Source: Cryomorphaceae bacterium BACL29 MAG-121220-bin8 (lineage in GTDB: Bacteria > Bacteroidota > Bacteroidia > Flavobacteriales > Flavobacteriaceae). Taken from it: DNA of 64,000 nt. Under the pieces are notes generated by a model. That model saw only the letters and a list, made by a program, of their open reading frames with translations, made no database searches and had not been told where the DNA came from. Made by a program: the position numbers and the translations under genes. Below, one piece after another: positions 15,875-26,216 of this stretch. Within the stretch, counting starts at the first letter, position 1. Every line of letters begins with the position of its first letter. Location of the stretch: positions 1 through 64,000 of the forward strand of contig CAJIYP010000003.1 of the NCBI GenBank assembly GCA_905181705.1, given 5' to 3'.

Positions 15875-16852
15875 TTAATCTTGTAATTTTATTCGTGTCA
15901 AATATTGATGAGAGGTCATATACAAATATTCATATTTATCATCAAAAGTACAATTTGCAGTTCTAACTTCCGTTCTAACTGTTCCGATATGGTTACCGTT
16001 ACTTTTAATGAGTAAAACTCCACCGGGGCCAGTTGCAAAAACAGTTCCTGATGGATGAATTTTTAAACCATCAAATAATCCTTTATCTTTTTTTGATAAA
16101 AAAGAACCATCAAAAAACACTTCAGGATTTTTCACTCCCTCATCAGAGATTTGATATTTCATAATCACTGGGTTATTCAAATCAGAGTTAGCAACATATA
16201 GTAATTTTTCATCTCCAGAAATAGCAATACCATTTGGTCGTGATAAATTTTTAATTAAAACACTTAATTTACCATTGGAAGTAAGTTTAAAAACTCCATT
16301 ATAATCTAGTTCTTTTAACTTATCATTATCTCCACCTTTTAATCCATATGGGGGGTCAGTAAAAAACAAATCTTTATTACTGTTATAAACTAAATCATTG
16401 GGGCTATTTAATAGTTTGTTATTAAATGATGTAGCTAAAGGAACGAATTCATTATTATTCCAGTCTTTTAGTTTTACTATTCTTCTATCACCATGCATAC
16501 AAATTATTAAGTTTCCTTCATTATCTATTGTCAAACCATTTGTGCCAGCTTTTTTTAGGTTAGGAACAACTCCAGAGTATCCGATATTGTCTAAAAAAAT
16601 TTCTAAACCATTTTTTTCATCCCATTTATATATAACATTGTTGGGTACATCAGAAAAAAGAACAGCGTTTAGTTTTTTAGACCATACTGGTCCTTCTGAC
16701 CAAGAAAAACCGTTAGCAATAATTTCAATTTTTGAATCTTTAGAGAAAAATTCATCTATTTCACTAGAAAACCTCTCGACAGAACCTATAAAATCATTTT
16801 GACCAAAAAAAATAAGTGGAATAAATAATAATAGAAGAGTGATTTTTTTCAT
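15875..16852 (-). CDS. Secreted SMP-30/gluconolactonase-like protein
   Basis: 325 residues with a signal peptide ending at 'FFGQND'. It is a six-bladed propeller of the SMP-30/gluconolactonase/LRE family: 'WSEGPVWSKKLNAVLFSDVP' (metal-ligand Glu), 'GTNGLTIDNEGNLIICMHGD', 'LNSPNDLVYNSNKDLFFTDP' (metal-binding Asn and the DPPYGL segment) and 'SRPNGIAISGDEKLLYVAN'. Members open sugar lactones with a divalent metal. It is 23 bp downstream of the GH10 xylanase, probably in the same operon, so it may act on a xylose- or uronate-derived lactone in the periplasm. The substrate is inferred. Confidence 0.88.
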   Translation of the reverse strand: MKKITLLLLFIPLIFFGQNDFIGSVERFSSEIDEFFSKDSKIEIIANGFSWSEGPVWSKKLNAVLFSDVPNNVIYKWDEKNGLEIFLDNIGYSGVVPNLKKAGTNGLTIDNEGNLIICMHGDRRIVKLKDWNNNEFVPLATSFNNKLLNSPNDLVYNSNKDLFFTDPPYGLKGGDNDKLKELDYNGVFKLTSNGKLSVLIKNLSRPNGIAISGDEKLLYVANSDLNNPVIMKYQISDEGVKNPEVFFDGSFLSKKDKGLFDGLKIHPSGTVFATGPGGVLLIKSNGNHIGTVRTEVRTANCTFDDKYEYLYMTSHQYLTRIKLQD

Positions 16853-16875
16853 TAATCTATATTAACTAATAAAAT

Positions 16876-18036
16876 TTAATTATCTAAATATTTTGGTGTA
16901 GTATTTTTATTTTTTAATGTACTTTTTAATAAATCCACAGCTTTTTTTGGATTTAGATTTGAGTCATAAATGTATTTATACTGGTGTTCTGATACCTCAT
17001 TTTTGTCGTACACTCCCCATGTATTGAAAGTTACAACACCACTATCTCTTTTAGCAATTAAAGCTTTTAAAATATTAGAATATCCATTAGCTTGTCTTTC
17101 ATACTCTGAACTAGTAGGCGGATCACCTGTCATTTTATAATCAATTTCTGTTACATGAAAATCTAAATCATTTTGGTGTGCCCAATCGATTAAGGACATC
17201 AAATAATCTATATTTTCTTTATTTAAAGACATAATTACGTTGTCTCTTAAATGTGATTGCCAACCTAAACCATCAATTTTTAATCCTTTATTTTTTAAAT
17301 ACAAAATAGTCTCTTTAACTTTATCCCACATTACAGGTTGCATCCCTTGATGTTGATTAAAAACTAAACTAACATTAGGAGCATATTCTTTTGCAATTTC
17401 AAAAGATCTAATTATATATAATGGAATACCATCTTCATTATTTCCTATTTGAGTCCATGGATTTTGATAATCAGTACCCATTTTTTCAATAGTCCATTTA
17501 CCTTCTTTATCAATAGTCTCATTAACTACATCCATCCATTTAACATTTTCCTCACTATTAATTTTCTTACAAAGTTCAGTCAAAAATTCCTCGTAATTTT
17601 TAATAAGTTCATCTTTAGTTCTGGAATCAGTTTTTGCCCAATTAGATGACTGAGGACCAATTGGACCATGAACACGTAATTGAAGGTTGTTTTTATTAGC
17701 AAAATCAAGAAAAGCATCAGCTCTTTCCCAATTCCAAACATTGGGTTCTGGGTGGACTATTGTTTGTTTAAAGGAATTTTCTGCAACTAAGTAATCAAAT
17801 TCTTTTAAAAAAAGTGTTTCAACATTAGTGTTGAACTGAAAAAAATTAAGAGTTGCTCCAAATTTAAAAGTATCTGTATTATAACCCTCAGAAATTAATT
17901 TTTTAAAAGGATCTGTAATTTTAACTGGAATTGGATCAGGATCAGGATCTTTAGTTACGATTGTTGAATCCTCAGAATCACCAGAACATGATGTAAATAA
18001 AAGAACAATTAGAAACTTTGTTAATAGATTTTTCAT
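16876..18036 (-). CDS. GH10 endo-1,4-beta-xylanase-like lipoprotein
   Basis: 386 residues with a lipobox ('LLFTSCSGD') and a short acidic-proline linker, then a single GH10 TIM-barrel. Diagnostic residues: 'RVHGPIGP' in place of the usual RGHxLvW on strand 3, 'WMDVVNETIDKEG' holding the acid/base Glu on strand 4, and 'DFHVTEIDYKM' holding the nucleophile Glu on strand 7. It should cut xylan backbones at the cell surface. The altered strand-3 motif hints at a variant substrate subsite. Nearby xylA and xylB would process released xylose. The likely partner SMP-30 gene lies directly downstream. Confidence 0.9.
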   Translation of the reverse strand: MKNLLTKFLIVLLFTSCSGDSEDSTIVTKDPDPDPIPVKITDPFKKLISEGYNTDTFKFGATLNFFQFNTNVETLFLKEFDYLVAENSFKQTIVHPEPNVWNWERADAFLDFANKNNLQLRVHGPIGPQSSNWAKTDSRTKDELIKNYEEFLTELCKKINSEENVKWMDVVNETIDKEGKWTIEKMGTDYQNPWTQIGNNEDGIPLYIIRSFEIAKEYAPNVSLVFNQHQGMQPVMWDKVKETILYLKNKGLKIDGLGWQSHLRDNVIMSLNKENIDYLMSLIDWAHQNDLDFHVTEIDYKMTGDPPTSSEYERQANGYSNILKALIAKRDSGVVTFNTWGVYDKNEVSEHQYKYIYDSNLNPKKAVDLLKSTLKNKNTTPKYLDN

Positions 18037-18070
18037 TTATTTTAATTTAAACCAATTTATAATTAAATAT

Positions 18071-18078
18071 CAAAGTTA
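18071..18078 (-). promoter_or_regulatory. Possible -7 box of the xylanase/SMP-30 unit
   Basis: TAACTTTG on the minus strand fits TAnnTTTG and lies 35 bp before the xylanase start. No TTG at the usual distance was found, so it is weak. Confidence 0.25.
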
Positions 18079-18149
18079 ATATAAATTAATAAGTCATTTA
18101 CCATATACAATAAGGTCATATAAATAATGGGCAGGGTAAAGTTTAATCA

Positions 18150-18659
18150 TTATAAATACTTTTCCTTTACGACATTAATGTGATGAAGAGGATGGCCAAA
18201 AATTATATACAATATTGCTTTAACAGTGAAGGTTTTTAAACCAGCAGTACCCTTTTTGTTTAAATCTTTCTCTGTAAAAGTATTAAACATAAGATTATTA
18301 CTCTCTCTTAATAGTTTCCATTCCATAATCAAATCATCAATATTTCTGTTTGTTGCATGACCAAAATTCGCATAATCATCTTGATTAAACTCATTAAGGT
18401 TTTGTTTCTCACCTCTAACAATACAAAGAGCTCTATATGATAGTATTCTCTCTGTATCTATAACATGCTGAAGCACTTGTTTTAGAGTCCATTTACCTTG
18501 AGCATATGAGTATGTCCATTTATCAAAAGAAATTGTATTCCAGAATTTTAATATTTTTTGATTATGATTTAATTTAATTTCGTCGATGGATTCACCAATA
18601 ACCAAAGATATATATCCTTTAAAATAAGAGTTGTATTCATTCACTTTTGGTCTTGACAT
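18150..18659 (-). CDS. DinB-like four-helix putative metalloenzyme
   Basis: 169 residues of the DinB/YfiT-like family (DinB_2), a four-helix bundle binding a divalent metal through three His. The candidates are in 'LQHVIDTERILSYRAL' and 'IIFGHPLHHINVVKEKYL', and 'AQGKWTLKQVL' is the usual segment before the first His. Family members include thiol transferases and DNA-damage-inducible proteins of unclear function. It follows the M16 peptidase gene by 13 bp in the same direction, so the two are probably cotranscribed. No specific substrate is indicated. Confidence 0.85.
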   Translation of the reverse strand: MSRPKVNEYNSYFKGYISLVIGESIDEIKLNHNQKILKFWNTISFDKWTYSYAQGKWTLKQVLQHVIDTERILSYRALCIVRGEKQNLNEFNQDDYANFGHATNRNIDDLIMEWKLLRESNNLMFNTFTEKDLNKKGTAGLKTFTVKAILYIIFGHPLHHINVVKEKYL

Positions 18660-18672
18660 ATTATTTATTTTG

Positions 18673-21486
18673 CTATTTATTTAATAAAATAGGATCTCCA
18701 AATCCAAGTTTTTTCATTCTTTCTAACTGAGTATCTGCATCTCCAACAACCAACCAGATCATTTTATTTGGATTCACATATTTATTTGCTAATTCTTTAA
18801 TACTACTAATAGTCATGTCTTCTACAATTTGCTCTCTTTCTTTTATATAATCAGCTTTCCAATCAAAATTACTGATTGTAGATAGCATTCTTAACTTTGC
18901 ATTTGCAGTTTCAAAAGCTCTAGCATTACTTTTAATTAAAAAGCTTTTGGAGGTTTGTAAATCTTTTTCAGAAAACGTGTTAGGATAATCTGTTAAAATT
19001 TTCTTTACCAATAATGAAGATTCCAACGTAACATTACTTCTAACTCCACTTGAAATTATGAAAACACCTTTATCTTTTGATCCTGAAAATCTAGAACTAA
19101 CGCCGTAAGTATACCCCTTCCCTTCTCTTAATTCTTGTGTTAATCTAGAGGCAAAACCACCACCACCTAGAATATAATTCATTACTGTCGCTGGATAATA
19201 GTCTTTATCTGTTGCCGCCAATGCAGGTGCGCCAAATTGTAAAATAGATTGTTTTGAATCAGGAATATCATAAAAATATACTGAAGATTTATTTGGAACT
19301 TCAGGGATTTCATATTTAGGTATCGTAACTGTTTTTGGTTTCCAATTTAAATCTAATGAACTTAAAGAATTGAGAACTTCACTTTTTTTGATATTTCCAA
19401 CTACTAACATTTTAGAGACAGAGGGTGAAATGTATTTAGTATAAAACAATTTTACATCCTCTATAGTAATTAGTTCCAAAGAATTTAAGGTTCCTAAAAT
19501 ATTTTTTGAACGAATGTTATCATTACCGTATATCAATTTATTAAAAATATTTCTTGCAACCGAATTAGGATTGGCTTCTTGCTGGCGAATATTTGAGATA
19601 GTTGCTTTTTTTAATAAATCAAATTCTTGTTTATCAAACCTTGGCTGTAACAACATTTCCTGAGCTAACAATAAAGTGGCTTTATAGTTTTTAGAAAGAG
19701 TTGTTCCTGAAATGTTAATACTTTCTGAGTTAGAGGACACATAAATAGAAGCTCCAAGTTCTTGTATAGCTTCCTCTAGTTCTTTAACCGTTTTGTCTCT
19801 CGTTCCTTTATTTAACAATTGTGCAGTTAAATAAGAGAGACCTAGTTTATCCATAGATTCTAATAACTGACCTCCTTCAATAATTAAGTTAAAACTCACT
19901 AGGGGGACTTCACTGTTTTTTATTCCATAAACCTTTAGTCCATTATCTAAATCAGTTTGATAGACTTCTGGGACATTTAAAGAAGGAATGTCTCCGTAAT
20001 CAGGTTCTTTACTTCTATCAAAGCTAGATGATGTTTTTTTATATTCGGATGAAACATTTGGATTAAAGGTTGATTCAGCTCCAATAACAATTTTTTCTTC
20101 AACTACATTAGCCAACTTAGAACCCTTTAAAGCAAGTTCTGGACTGTTTTTTGGAACAAAACTTGTAGTAATATAATTTTTATCTTTGATATAATGATTA
20201 TATACCCGCATTACATCTTTACTATTAACAGCTAAAGTGTTTTTAATATCCTGAGTTACAAAGCCAGGATTGCCAGTGTAAATATTGTATGAAGCTAAAT
20301 TTGTTCCTTTCCCCAAAACACTAGATAAACTTCTGTAAAAGTTTGTTTCTTGACCTGCTTTAATTCTACTTAAATCTTTTTCTGAAATACCTTCATTTTC
20401 AAATTTTTCAAATGCATTTAAAATGCCGGTCTTAACTTTCTCCAAATTCACATTATTAAAAGCTCTTACAGACAACTGCATATTACCAGCTAGTTCGTAT
20501 GAATAATTATACATTCTTGTGTTGGAAGTAACTTTTAATTCATCTATTAAAACCTGGTTTAAAGGAGCTGATTTACCATCTGATAAATACTGAGTTAAAA
20601 CCTCTAAAGCATAGGAATCAGGATGGTAATTCGCCACACTTGGCCAAACCATAGTTAACTGAGGAACTTTTGCAAAATTATCTTCATAATAAAGGTTCTT
20701 TTTTTCTAATAACAATCCTGGTCTTTTCACCATTGGAATGATTTGATCTCCTCTTGGGATTTCATCAAAATATTTATAAACCCATTTCTTTGCTTGATCA
20801 ACATCAATATCTCCAGATAAAACTAAAGTTGCATTGTTAGGAACATACCACTTTTTAAAAAAAGATTTAACATCATCCAAAGTTGCATTTTGCAAATCTT
20901 CTAATGAACCTATAACCTGCCAGTTATATGGATGATCTTTTGGATATAAGTTTTTGTCAATTACATATTGGTTGTGGCCGTAAGGCCTGTTGTCATAAGA
21001 CTGTCTTTTTTCATTTTTAACTACTTGCTTTTCTTTCTCTAAAACAGGGATAGTGACTGTATTAATAAACCAACCTAATTTATCTGCTTCTGCCCAAATC
21101 ATTTTTTCCAAAGCATCTTTAGGGACTGTCTGTAAATAATTTGTTCGATCAGGAGAAGTAGAACCATTTGCTCCTGATCCTCCTATTCTTGCACTCATTT
21201 TATCTAATCCACCTTTGCCTAAATTTTCAGATTCTAAAAAAAGTAAGTGTTCAAATAAATGAGCAAAACCCGTTCTACCTTGAGTTTCTCTTGCAGAACC
21301 AACATGAACCATTAACTCAACAGCTACAACAGGATCTGATTTATCTACATGAAAAATAACATCCAATCCATTATCTAACTCTATTTTTTCGAAATCAATA
21401 TTTAATTCTTTATTTTTTTGATTGTTAATATTAGAACAACTTGAGAGAAGGACTATAAATAGTAAAAGGAGGAATTTATTTTTCAT
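18673..21486 (-). CDS. M16 family zinc metallopeptidase, double-domain lipoprotein
   Basis: 937 residues with a lipobox ('VLLSSCSNIN'). The inverted zinc motif HxxEH is in 'TGFAHLFEHLLFLES' near residue 85, with the further Glu in 'VVKNEKRQSYDNRPYG'. A second, inactive M16 half starts near residue 505 ('LDNGLKVYGIKNSEVPLV') and the pattern 'LREGKGYTYGVSSRF' supplies the substrate-binding Arg-Tyr. The size and layout match periplasmic or outer-membrane clamshell peptidases (pitrilysin/PqqL type) that degrade short peptides. It probably heads a two-gene unit with the DinB-like gene. A TAATTTTG box lies about 25 bp upstream of the ATG. Confidence 0.93.
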   Translation of the reverse strand: MKNKFLLLLFIVLLSSCSNINNQKNKELNIDFEKIELDNGLDVIFHVDKSDPVVAVELMVHVGSARETQGRTGFAHLFEHLLFLESENLGKGGLDKMSARIGGSGANGSTSPDRTNYLQTVPKDALEKMIWAEADKLGWFINTVTIPVLEKEKQVVKNEKRQSYDNRPYGHNQYVIDKNLYPKDHPYNWQVIGSLEDLQNATLDDVKSFFKKWYVPNNATLVLSGDIDVDQAKKWVYKYFDEIPRGDQIIPMVKRPGLLLEKKNLYYEDNFAKVPQLTMVWPSVANYHPDSYALEVLTQYLSDGKSAPLNQVLIDELKVTSNTRMYNYSYELAGNMQLSVRAFNNVNLEKVKTGILNAFEKFENEGISEKDLSRIKAGQETNFYRSLSSVLGKGTNLASYNIYTGNPGFVTQDIKNTLAVNSKDVMRVYNHYIKDKNYITTSFVPKNSPELALKGSKLANVVEEKIVIGAESTFNPNVSSEYKKTSSSFDRSKEPDYGDIPSLNVPEVYQTDLDNGLKVYGIKNSEVPLVSFNLIIEGGQLLESMDKLGLSYLTAQLLNKGTRDKTVKELEEAIQELGASIYVSSNSESINISGTTLSKNYKATLLLAQEMLLQPRFDKQEFDLLKKATISNIRQQEANPNSVARNIFNKLIYGNDNIRSKNILGTLNSLELITIEDVKLFYTKYISPSVSKMLVVGNIKKSEVLNSLSSLDLNWKPKTVTIPKYEIPEVPNKSSVYFYDIPDSKQSILQFGAPALAATDKDYYPATVMNYILGGGGFASRLTQELREGKGYTYGVSSRFSGSKDKGVFIISSGVRSNVTLESSLLVKKILTDYPNTFSEKDLQTSKSFLIKSNARAFETANAKLRMLSTISNFDWKADYIKEREQIVEDMTISSIKELANKYVNPNKMIWLVVGDADTQLERMKKLGFGDPILLNK

Positions 21487-21628
21487 TGTTTTTATTTATT
21501 ACAGTTAAATTACAAAATTAAGAATGATAAGTGTTTAATTGTAAACTTGAATAAGTTTGTAACACTATTATTATAAAAACTCTGTATTAAATTGGATTAA
21601 ATTGTTTGTAGATTTAAATAAAAATTAA

Positions 21629-22087
21629 ATGGGATTTAATATTGTACTTGTTGAACCAGAAATACCTATGAATACTGGAAATATCGGCCGTCTTAGTTTG
21701 GCGTCAGGATCAGTTTTACATTTAGTCAAACCATTTGGATTTGAATTAAATGATTCTAGATTAAAAAGAGCTGGACTGGATTATTGGAAACATATTTCGT
21801 TAAAAATTCATGAAAATATAGATGAGTTTTTATTGGCAAATAAAGATAAAAACATGGTTTATCTTTCAAGCTCCGGTAAAAAGAATTATTGTTCAATAGA
21901 GTATAAGGATAATATGTTCCTGGTTTTTGGAAAAGAATCAGTGGGACTATCCAAAACTATAATTACTAACAGTCAAGATAAAATATATAAAATTCCTATA
22001 TACAGCAGTCATATTAGAAGTTTAAACTTAGCAAATGCTGTTAGTATAGTAGTTTATGAGGGACTGAGAAATATTAATCTTATTTAA
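21629..22087 (+). CDS. trmL: tRNA (cytidine/uridine-34-2'-O)-methyltransferase TrmL
   Basis: 152 residues, the usual length of a SPOUT-class TrmL. The N-terminus '[17 protein letters not shown]' is its hallmark, '[10 protein letters not shown]' follows, and the knot region reads '[12 protein letters not shown]' and '[19 protein letters not shown]', binding S-adenosylmethionine. It methylates the wobble ribose of tRNA-Leu isoacceptors in the cytoplasm. It is the only plus-strand gene in this stretch and its 3' end overlaps the convergent xylA end by 8 bp. Confidence 0.95.
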   Translation: MGFNIVLVEPEIPMNTGNIGRLSLASGSVLHLVKPFGFELNDSRLKRAGLDYWKHISLKIHENIDEFLLANKDKNMVYLSSSGKKNYCSIEYKDNMFLVFGKESVGLSKTIITNSQDKIYKIPIYSSHIRSLNLANAVSIVVYEGLRNINLI

Positions 22088-23408
22088 TATAATTAAACAA
22101 TATATTTTCAATTAATTCTTGTTTGCCACTTTTTAGAGGAATCTCACCATTTTTAATTGCTAAAATGTACAAGTCTTCTAATTTAAGTTTACCATTTTCA
22201 AATTTCCTACCATCCCCTGAATCAAATGATTCGTACCTCTTTTTAAGCATTGATGTTAATGGAGAATCAGTTAAAAGTCTGTCTGCAATTAAAAGTGCTC
22301 TTGCAAAAGTATCTGCTCCTCCAATATGAGCTATAAACAAATCTTCAGGATCAGTAGAATTTCTTCTTAATTTGGCATCAAAATTAACTCCTCCACCTTG
22401 CAATCCACCTGACTTTAATAAAACCAACATAGCCTCTGTGGTTTCTTGAATATTTGTAGGAAATTGATCTGTATCCCATCCGTTTTGATAATCTCCTCTG
22501 TTGGCATCTATACTTCCTAACATACCTGCCTTTGCGGCTACAGTTAATTCGTGTTGAAAAGTGTGCTGAGCAAGAGTTGCATGGTTGACTTCAATATTTA
22601 TTTTAAAATCATTCTGTAAACCATATTCTTTCAAAAAACCAATAGCAGTTGCAGTATCAAAATCATATTGATGTTTTGAGGGTTCCATTGGTTTTGGTTC
22701 AATAAAAAAGGTACCATTAAAACCTTTACTACGAGCATAATCCCTACACATTTTTAAAAATTCAGCCATGTGATCCAGTTCTCTTCCCATATCAGTATTT
22801 AAAAGAGACGTATAACCTTCTCTCCCTCCCCAAAAAACATAATTTTCCCCTTTTAAAGCAATAGTCGCATCGAGAGCTAATTTAATTTGTCCTCCTGCCC
22901 TAGCCACAACATCAAAATCAGGGTTTGTAGCAGCTCCGTTCATGTAACGTGGATTTGAAAAACAATTTGCTGTACCCCAAAGCAATTTGATTCCAGACTG
23001 ATTTTTCTTTTCTTTTATATATTCCGTTATTTCTAATAATCTTTGTTCGGATTCTTGAAAAGTAGAAGCCTCTTGGACTAAATCAAAATCATGAAAACAA
23101 AAATAATCAAAACCCATTTTTGAAATAAATTCAAATGCAGCATCTGCTTTGTCTTTTGCAGCTATTAAAGGATTATTTGACTTATCCCAAGGGAAATTTT
23201 GAGTACCTAATCCGAATGGGTCTGCTCCTTGTCCACAGAATGAATGCCAGTATGCTACAGCAAACTTAAAATGATTTCTCATTGGTTTACCAGCTACTAT
23301 TTGATCAGGATTATAATATTTAAATGATAGTGGGTTTTTTGAACTAGATCCTTCAAATTTAATATCATTTATTCCTTTAAAAAATTCTTTTTTTCCTATG
23401 ATAGCCAT
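22080..23408 (-). CDS. xylA: Xylose isomerase
   Basis: 442 residues, class II xylose isomerase length. Key segments are '[13 protein letters not shown]' (substrate His), '[19 protein letters not shown]' (Glu and Lys at the metal site), '[18 protein letters not shown]', 'GSIDANRGD' and '[13 protein letters not shown]' (metal Asp). It interconverts D-xylose and xylulose in the cytoplasm using divalent metal. It lies 7 bp after xylB, so the two are one operon. No xylose transporter or XylR-type regulator lies in the window. Confidence 0.97.
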   Translation of the reverse strand: MAIIGKKEFFKGINDIKFEGSSSKNPLSFKYYNPDQIVAGKPMRNHFKFAVAYWHSFCGQGADPFGLGTQNFPWDKSNNPLIAAKDKADAAFEFISKMGFDYFCFHDFDLVQEASTFQESEQRLLEITEYIKEKKNQSGIKLLWGTANCFSNPRYMNGAATNPDFDVVARAGGQIKLALDATIALKGENYVFWGGREGYTSLLNTDMGRELDHMAEFLKMCRDYARSKGFNGTFFIEPKPMEPSKHQYDFDTATAIGFLKEYGLQNDFKINIEVNHATLAQHTFQHELTVAAKAGMLGSIDANRGDYQNGWDTDQFPTNIQETTEAMLVLLKSGGLQGGGVNFDAKLRRNSTDPEDLFIAHIGGADTFARALLIADRLLTDSPLTSMLKKRYESFDSGDGRKFENGKLKLEDLYILAIKNGEIPLKSGKQELIENILFNYIK

Positions 23409-23415
23409 TAATTAT

Positions 23416-24894
23416 TTATTTTAAAATTGAATTTAATTTATGTTTCCACTTTTCATACGCTTCGATATACTGATCATTATTTTTTAATGGAATATGTGTT
23501 TTAATAAAGTCGTTTCTAGAAACATTTTCAGAAAAACTTTTAAAATCACCAGTTTCACATCCTACCGCTCTAGCAGCTCCATATGCTCCAGAAACATCGT
23601 GTATTTCAATATCCTTATTTAGTACGCTACTAATTGTGTTCGAAAAAATATTTGACTGAAATAAATTATCGTTACCCGCTCTTATTAAAGAAGGATTAAA
23701 ATTGTCATTGATTAAAATTTCCATTCCATAAATTAATGAAAAAGCGATTCCTTCCAGAGATGCTCTCAAAATATGTGACTTTGTATGAATATTAAAATCT
23801 AAATTAGTTATTGAACTTCCTATGTTTTTATTTTCAAAAATTCTTTCCGCGCCATTTCCAAAAGGAAAAACAAACAAACCTTCACTTCCCACATTAACAT
23901 TAGCGGCATTTTGGTTCATATAATCATATGAATTATTTGCTGTTAAATTTTTAATCCACTTATATTGAATACCTGCTCCATTTATACATAACAACTTTCC
24001 TAAAAGTCTATTTTTGTTAGAATAATTAACATGTGCAAAGTTATTTATCCTCATAGTTTCTTCAGAATTTAAAACATCAGTTATAGCATACAAAACACCT
24101 GATGTTCCACCGGTCGCTGCAACTTCTCCAGAATTCATAATATTCAATGACATGGCATTGTTGGGCTGATCTCCAGCCCTATATCTAATTGGAATACCTT
24201 TAGGTAGTCCAGTTTCATTTGAAGCAGCCTTATTAATATAACCTTGATCAGTAAAATTATCAACAAGTGAAGGAGTTAAGCTATTATCAATTGCAAAGTA
24301 ATCCAGTAACCAATTAGCTACATTGTTTTCTTTAAAATCCCAAAGCATAGCTTCAGACAAACCATTTGAAGTGGTTGACATTTCGCCTGTTAACTTAAAT
24401 CCTAAGAAATCACCTGGCAACATAAATTTAAATACCTTTTCATACAGCTCAGGTTCATTATTTTTAACCCAAGCTAATTTGGAGATTGTAAAGTTTCCGG
24501 GAGAATTAAGCAAATGTTCGCTACATTTTTTTTTACCATTTTCTAGAAATGCTTTGTTTCCAATTTCAACTGCTCGATCGTCACACCAAATAATTGAATT
24601 TCTAAGTGAATTTCCGTTTTTATCTAATAAAACTAGTCCATGCATTTGATATGAAATTCCCACTCCTAAAATTTCATATGAATTTATGTTTGCTTCCTTA
24701 ATTATTCTTTTAGTTCCTTTACAAAAACATTTCCACCAATAATTTGGATCTTGTTCAGCCCATCCTCTATTAGGAGAAATAATATCCATTTCATTCTCAG
24801 GTTCTTGAACTAATAAAATTTTCTCACCCGTGCTGGCATTAGTTAATGCAACTTTCAGAGAAGAACTTCCTAAATCATAACCTATATAGTACAT
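23416..24894 (-). CDS. xylB: Xylulokinase
   Basis: 492 residues of the FGGY kinase family. N-terminal '[19 protein letters not shown]' is the first phosphate motif, '[15 protein letters not shown]' carries the xylulose-binding Met-His, 'WCDDRA' follows, and '[15 protein letters not shown]' has the catalytic Asp. The second phosphate motif is '[11 protein letters not shown]', with the adenosine site at '[12 protein letters not shown]'-like ([10 protein letters not shown]). It phosphorylates xylulose to feed the pentose phosphate pathway. It is the upstream gene of the xylB-xylA pair; the promoter region (24895-24980) shows no clear consensus box. Confidence 0.95.
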   Translation of the reverse strand: MYYIGYDLGSSSLKVALTNASTGEKILLVQEPENEMDIISPNRGWAEQDPNYWWKCFCKGTKRIIKEANINSYEILGVGISYQMHGLVLLDKNGNSLRNSIIWCDDRAVEIGNKAFLENGKKKCSEHLLNSPGNFTISKLAWVKNNEPELYEKVFKFMLPGDFLGFKLTGEMSTTSNGLSEAMLWDFKENNVANWLLDYFAIDNSLTPSLVDNFTDQGYINKAASNETGLPKGIPIRYRAGDQPNNAMSLNIMNSGEVAATGGTSGVLYAITDVLNSEETMRINNFAHVNYSNKNRLLGKLLCINGAGIQYKWIKNLTANNSYDYMNQNAANVNVGSEGLFVFPFGNGAERIFENKNIGSSITNLDFNIHTKSHILRASLEGIAFSLIYGMEILINDNFNPSLIRAGNDNLFQSNIFSNTISSVLNKDIEIHDVSGAYGAARAVGCETGDFKSFSENVSRNDFIKTHIPLKNNDQYIEAYEKWKHKLNSILK

Positions 24895-24980
24895 GAAATT
24901 CTTTTTATTAATGGATTGTTTTTAGAATTATTTAAATAATATAATAATATTTAGTTTAAGAGGCATTTTTTTAAGCATTT

Positions 24981-25523
24981 TTACTGAACAGAATCAATAG
25001 CATAAAGTTTCCAATTATTATTTATTCTCTTGTAAAAATAAAGTCCCTGTCCAGTGTAGATTTTATTATAATTAGTATTATATCTACTATACGTAGCTTT
25101 TACAAGACAGGTATTCTGGGACAATTGAAAAAACTCATAATCTTCTAAAAGAGAATACCTATAACCAACTTGCATATTCGCTTCTCTAACAACCTTATAC
25201 CTTTCTACTAATTCCGATTTATTATTTAAAACCACTGGGCTGGTTGAAATACCAAAAACTGAGGGAAAAGAAAAATATGAAGCTAATTTTTCATAATCTT
25301 TATATTCAAAAGCTTTACTGTAATTTTTCCATAAAGAGATGATGTTTTTTTCAATATCATTATTAGAATTTTTATCTACTTTATCTTTAAAATCTATATC
25401 GATATTACCAACTAATTTTTCAGCTTGTTTCAATAAGTTTTGTAAACCGTTTTTTTTATTAGAATCGTCCTGGCTTACAGAAAATAAAGGAATGAATAAA
25501 AGTATAAGGAATAGCTTTTTCAT
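24981..25523 (-). CDS. Secreted NTF2-like (SnoaL-type) protein of unknown role
   Basis: 180 residues with a signal peptide ending near 'LFSVSQDD', a charged helical segment (about 24-55), then an NTF2/SnoaL-like alpha+beta cone: 'LWKNYSKAFEYKDYEKLASYF' opens it and 'TGQGLYFYKRINNNWKLYAID' closes it. Such folds can be enzymes or binding modules and no active site is evident. It follows the 3' end of the broken BspA-like gene by 24 bp in the same direction and may share its transcript. Confidence 0.6.
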   Translation of the reverse strand: MKKLFLILLFIPLFSVSQDDSNKKNGLQNLLKQAEKLVGNIDIDFKDKVDKNSNNDIEKNIISLWKNYSKAFEYKDYEKLASYFSFPSVFGISTSPVVLNNKSELVERYKVVREANMQVGYRYSLLEDYEFFQLSQNTCLVKATYSRYNTNYNKIYTGQGLYFYKRINNNWKLYAIDSVQ

Positions 25524-25547
25524 ATTATAAATTTAAGAATTTGGAGT

Positions 25548-26123
25548 TTATTTTGTGCTTCTTTCGTAAGCAAAACCGCCTTTCTCACCCTGTGACCAAG
25601 ATGTAAATTTAACTGTTAAATACACATCGTCTTTTTCCAAATACATCACTAAATTTTTACCAACAACATTTTTAGGTTTTCCAACTGCTGCTCTAAATTT
25701 TTTAAATGTTAACGTTTCTATTTGATCAATTGTTCCAACTGCCCATTTAGTTCCTACAGGACTATTGTTTTCATCGGGTTTACTTTCTTCTTTAATATTA
25801 TATATTTGTCCATACCCGTTTTTACCATCTTCTTTTTTGTTTGGTCTAGTAATCCAAACGTTATCTGTAATTCTATCTTGATTGGACTCCAAAGTGGGAT
25901 CAGATTGATCGCCTTTAGTAAATGTCATATTAGTTCCTGTCCAAATATTACTTCCAGAGGATGGGCATGTCCCCCAAACTGGTTTATTAGCATCTGTTAA
26001 AGCTGATGATTGGCTAAAGAAACTTGGTTCTGAAGTAAATTTGGTTACACACCATTTAGTTAAATCTTGATTAAAAGCAGAAGCATATCTAAACATACCA
26101 TCTATATTAGTCACATTACTCAC
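25548..26123 (-). CDS. BspA-like protein, C-terminal fragment with a distinct terminal domain
   Basis: This is the last part of a BspA-like gene broken by frameshifts (25548-28068). The frame opens upstream of the listed GTG; it carries a final DUF285 repeat ('MFRYASAFNQDLTKW'), then a terminal domain of about 130 residues starting 'IWTGTNMTFTKGDQSDPT' and ending 'GGFAYERSTK'. This domain recurs as the whole mature part of the lipoprotein at 28117-28587. The junction with the preceding fragment, near 26160, needs one extra T in a T run (atgTTTTTTgct). The function of the terminal domain is unknown. Confidence 0.75.
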   Translation of the reverse strand: MSNVTNIDGMFRYASAFNQDLTKWCVTKFTSEPSFFSQSSALTDANKPVWGTCPSSGSNIWTGTNMTFTKGDQSDPTLESNQDRITDNVWITRPNKKEDGKNGYGQIYNIKEESKPDENNSPVGTKWAVGTIDQIETLTFKKFRAAVGKPKNVVGKNLVMYLEKDDVYLTVKFTSWSQGEKGGFAYERSTK

Positions 26124-26216
26124 ATCCCAAGAACTTATATCTTGATTGAAAGCAGAAGCAAAAACATACTACTCATATTATTCACATTACTCACATCCCA
26201 ACTTCCAATGTATTGG

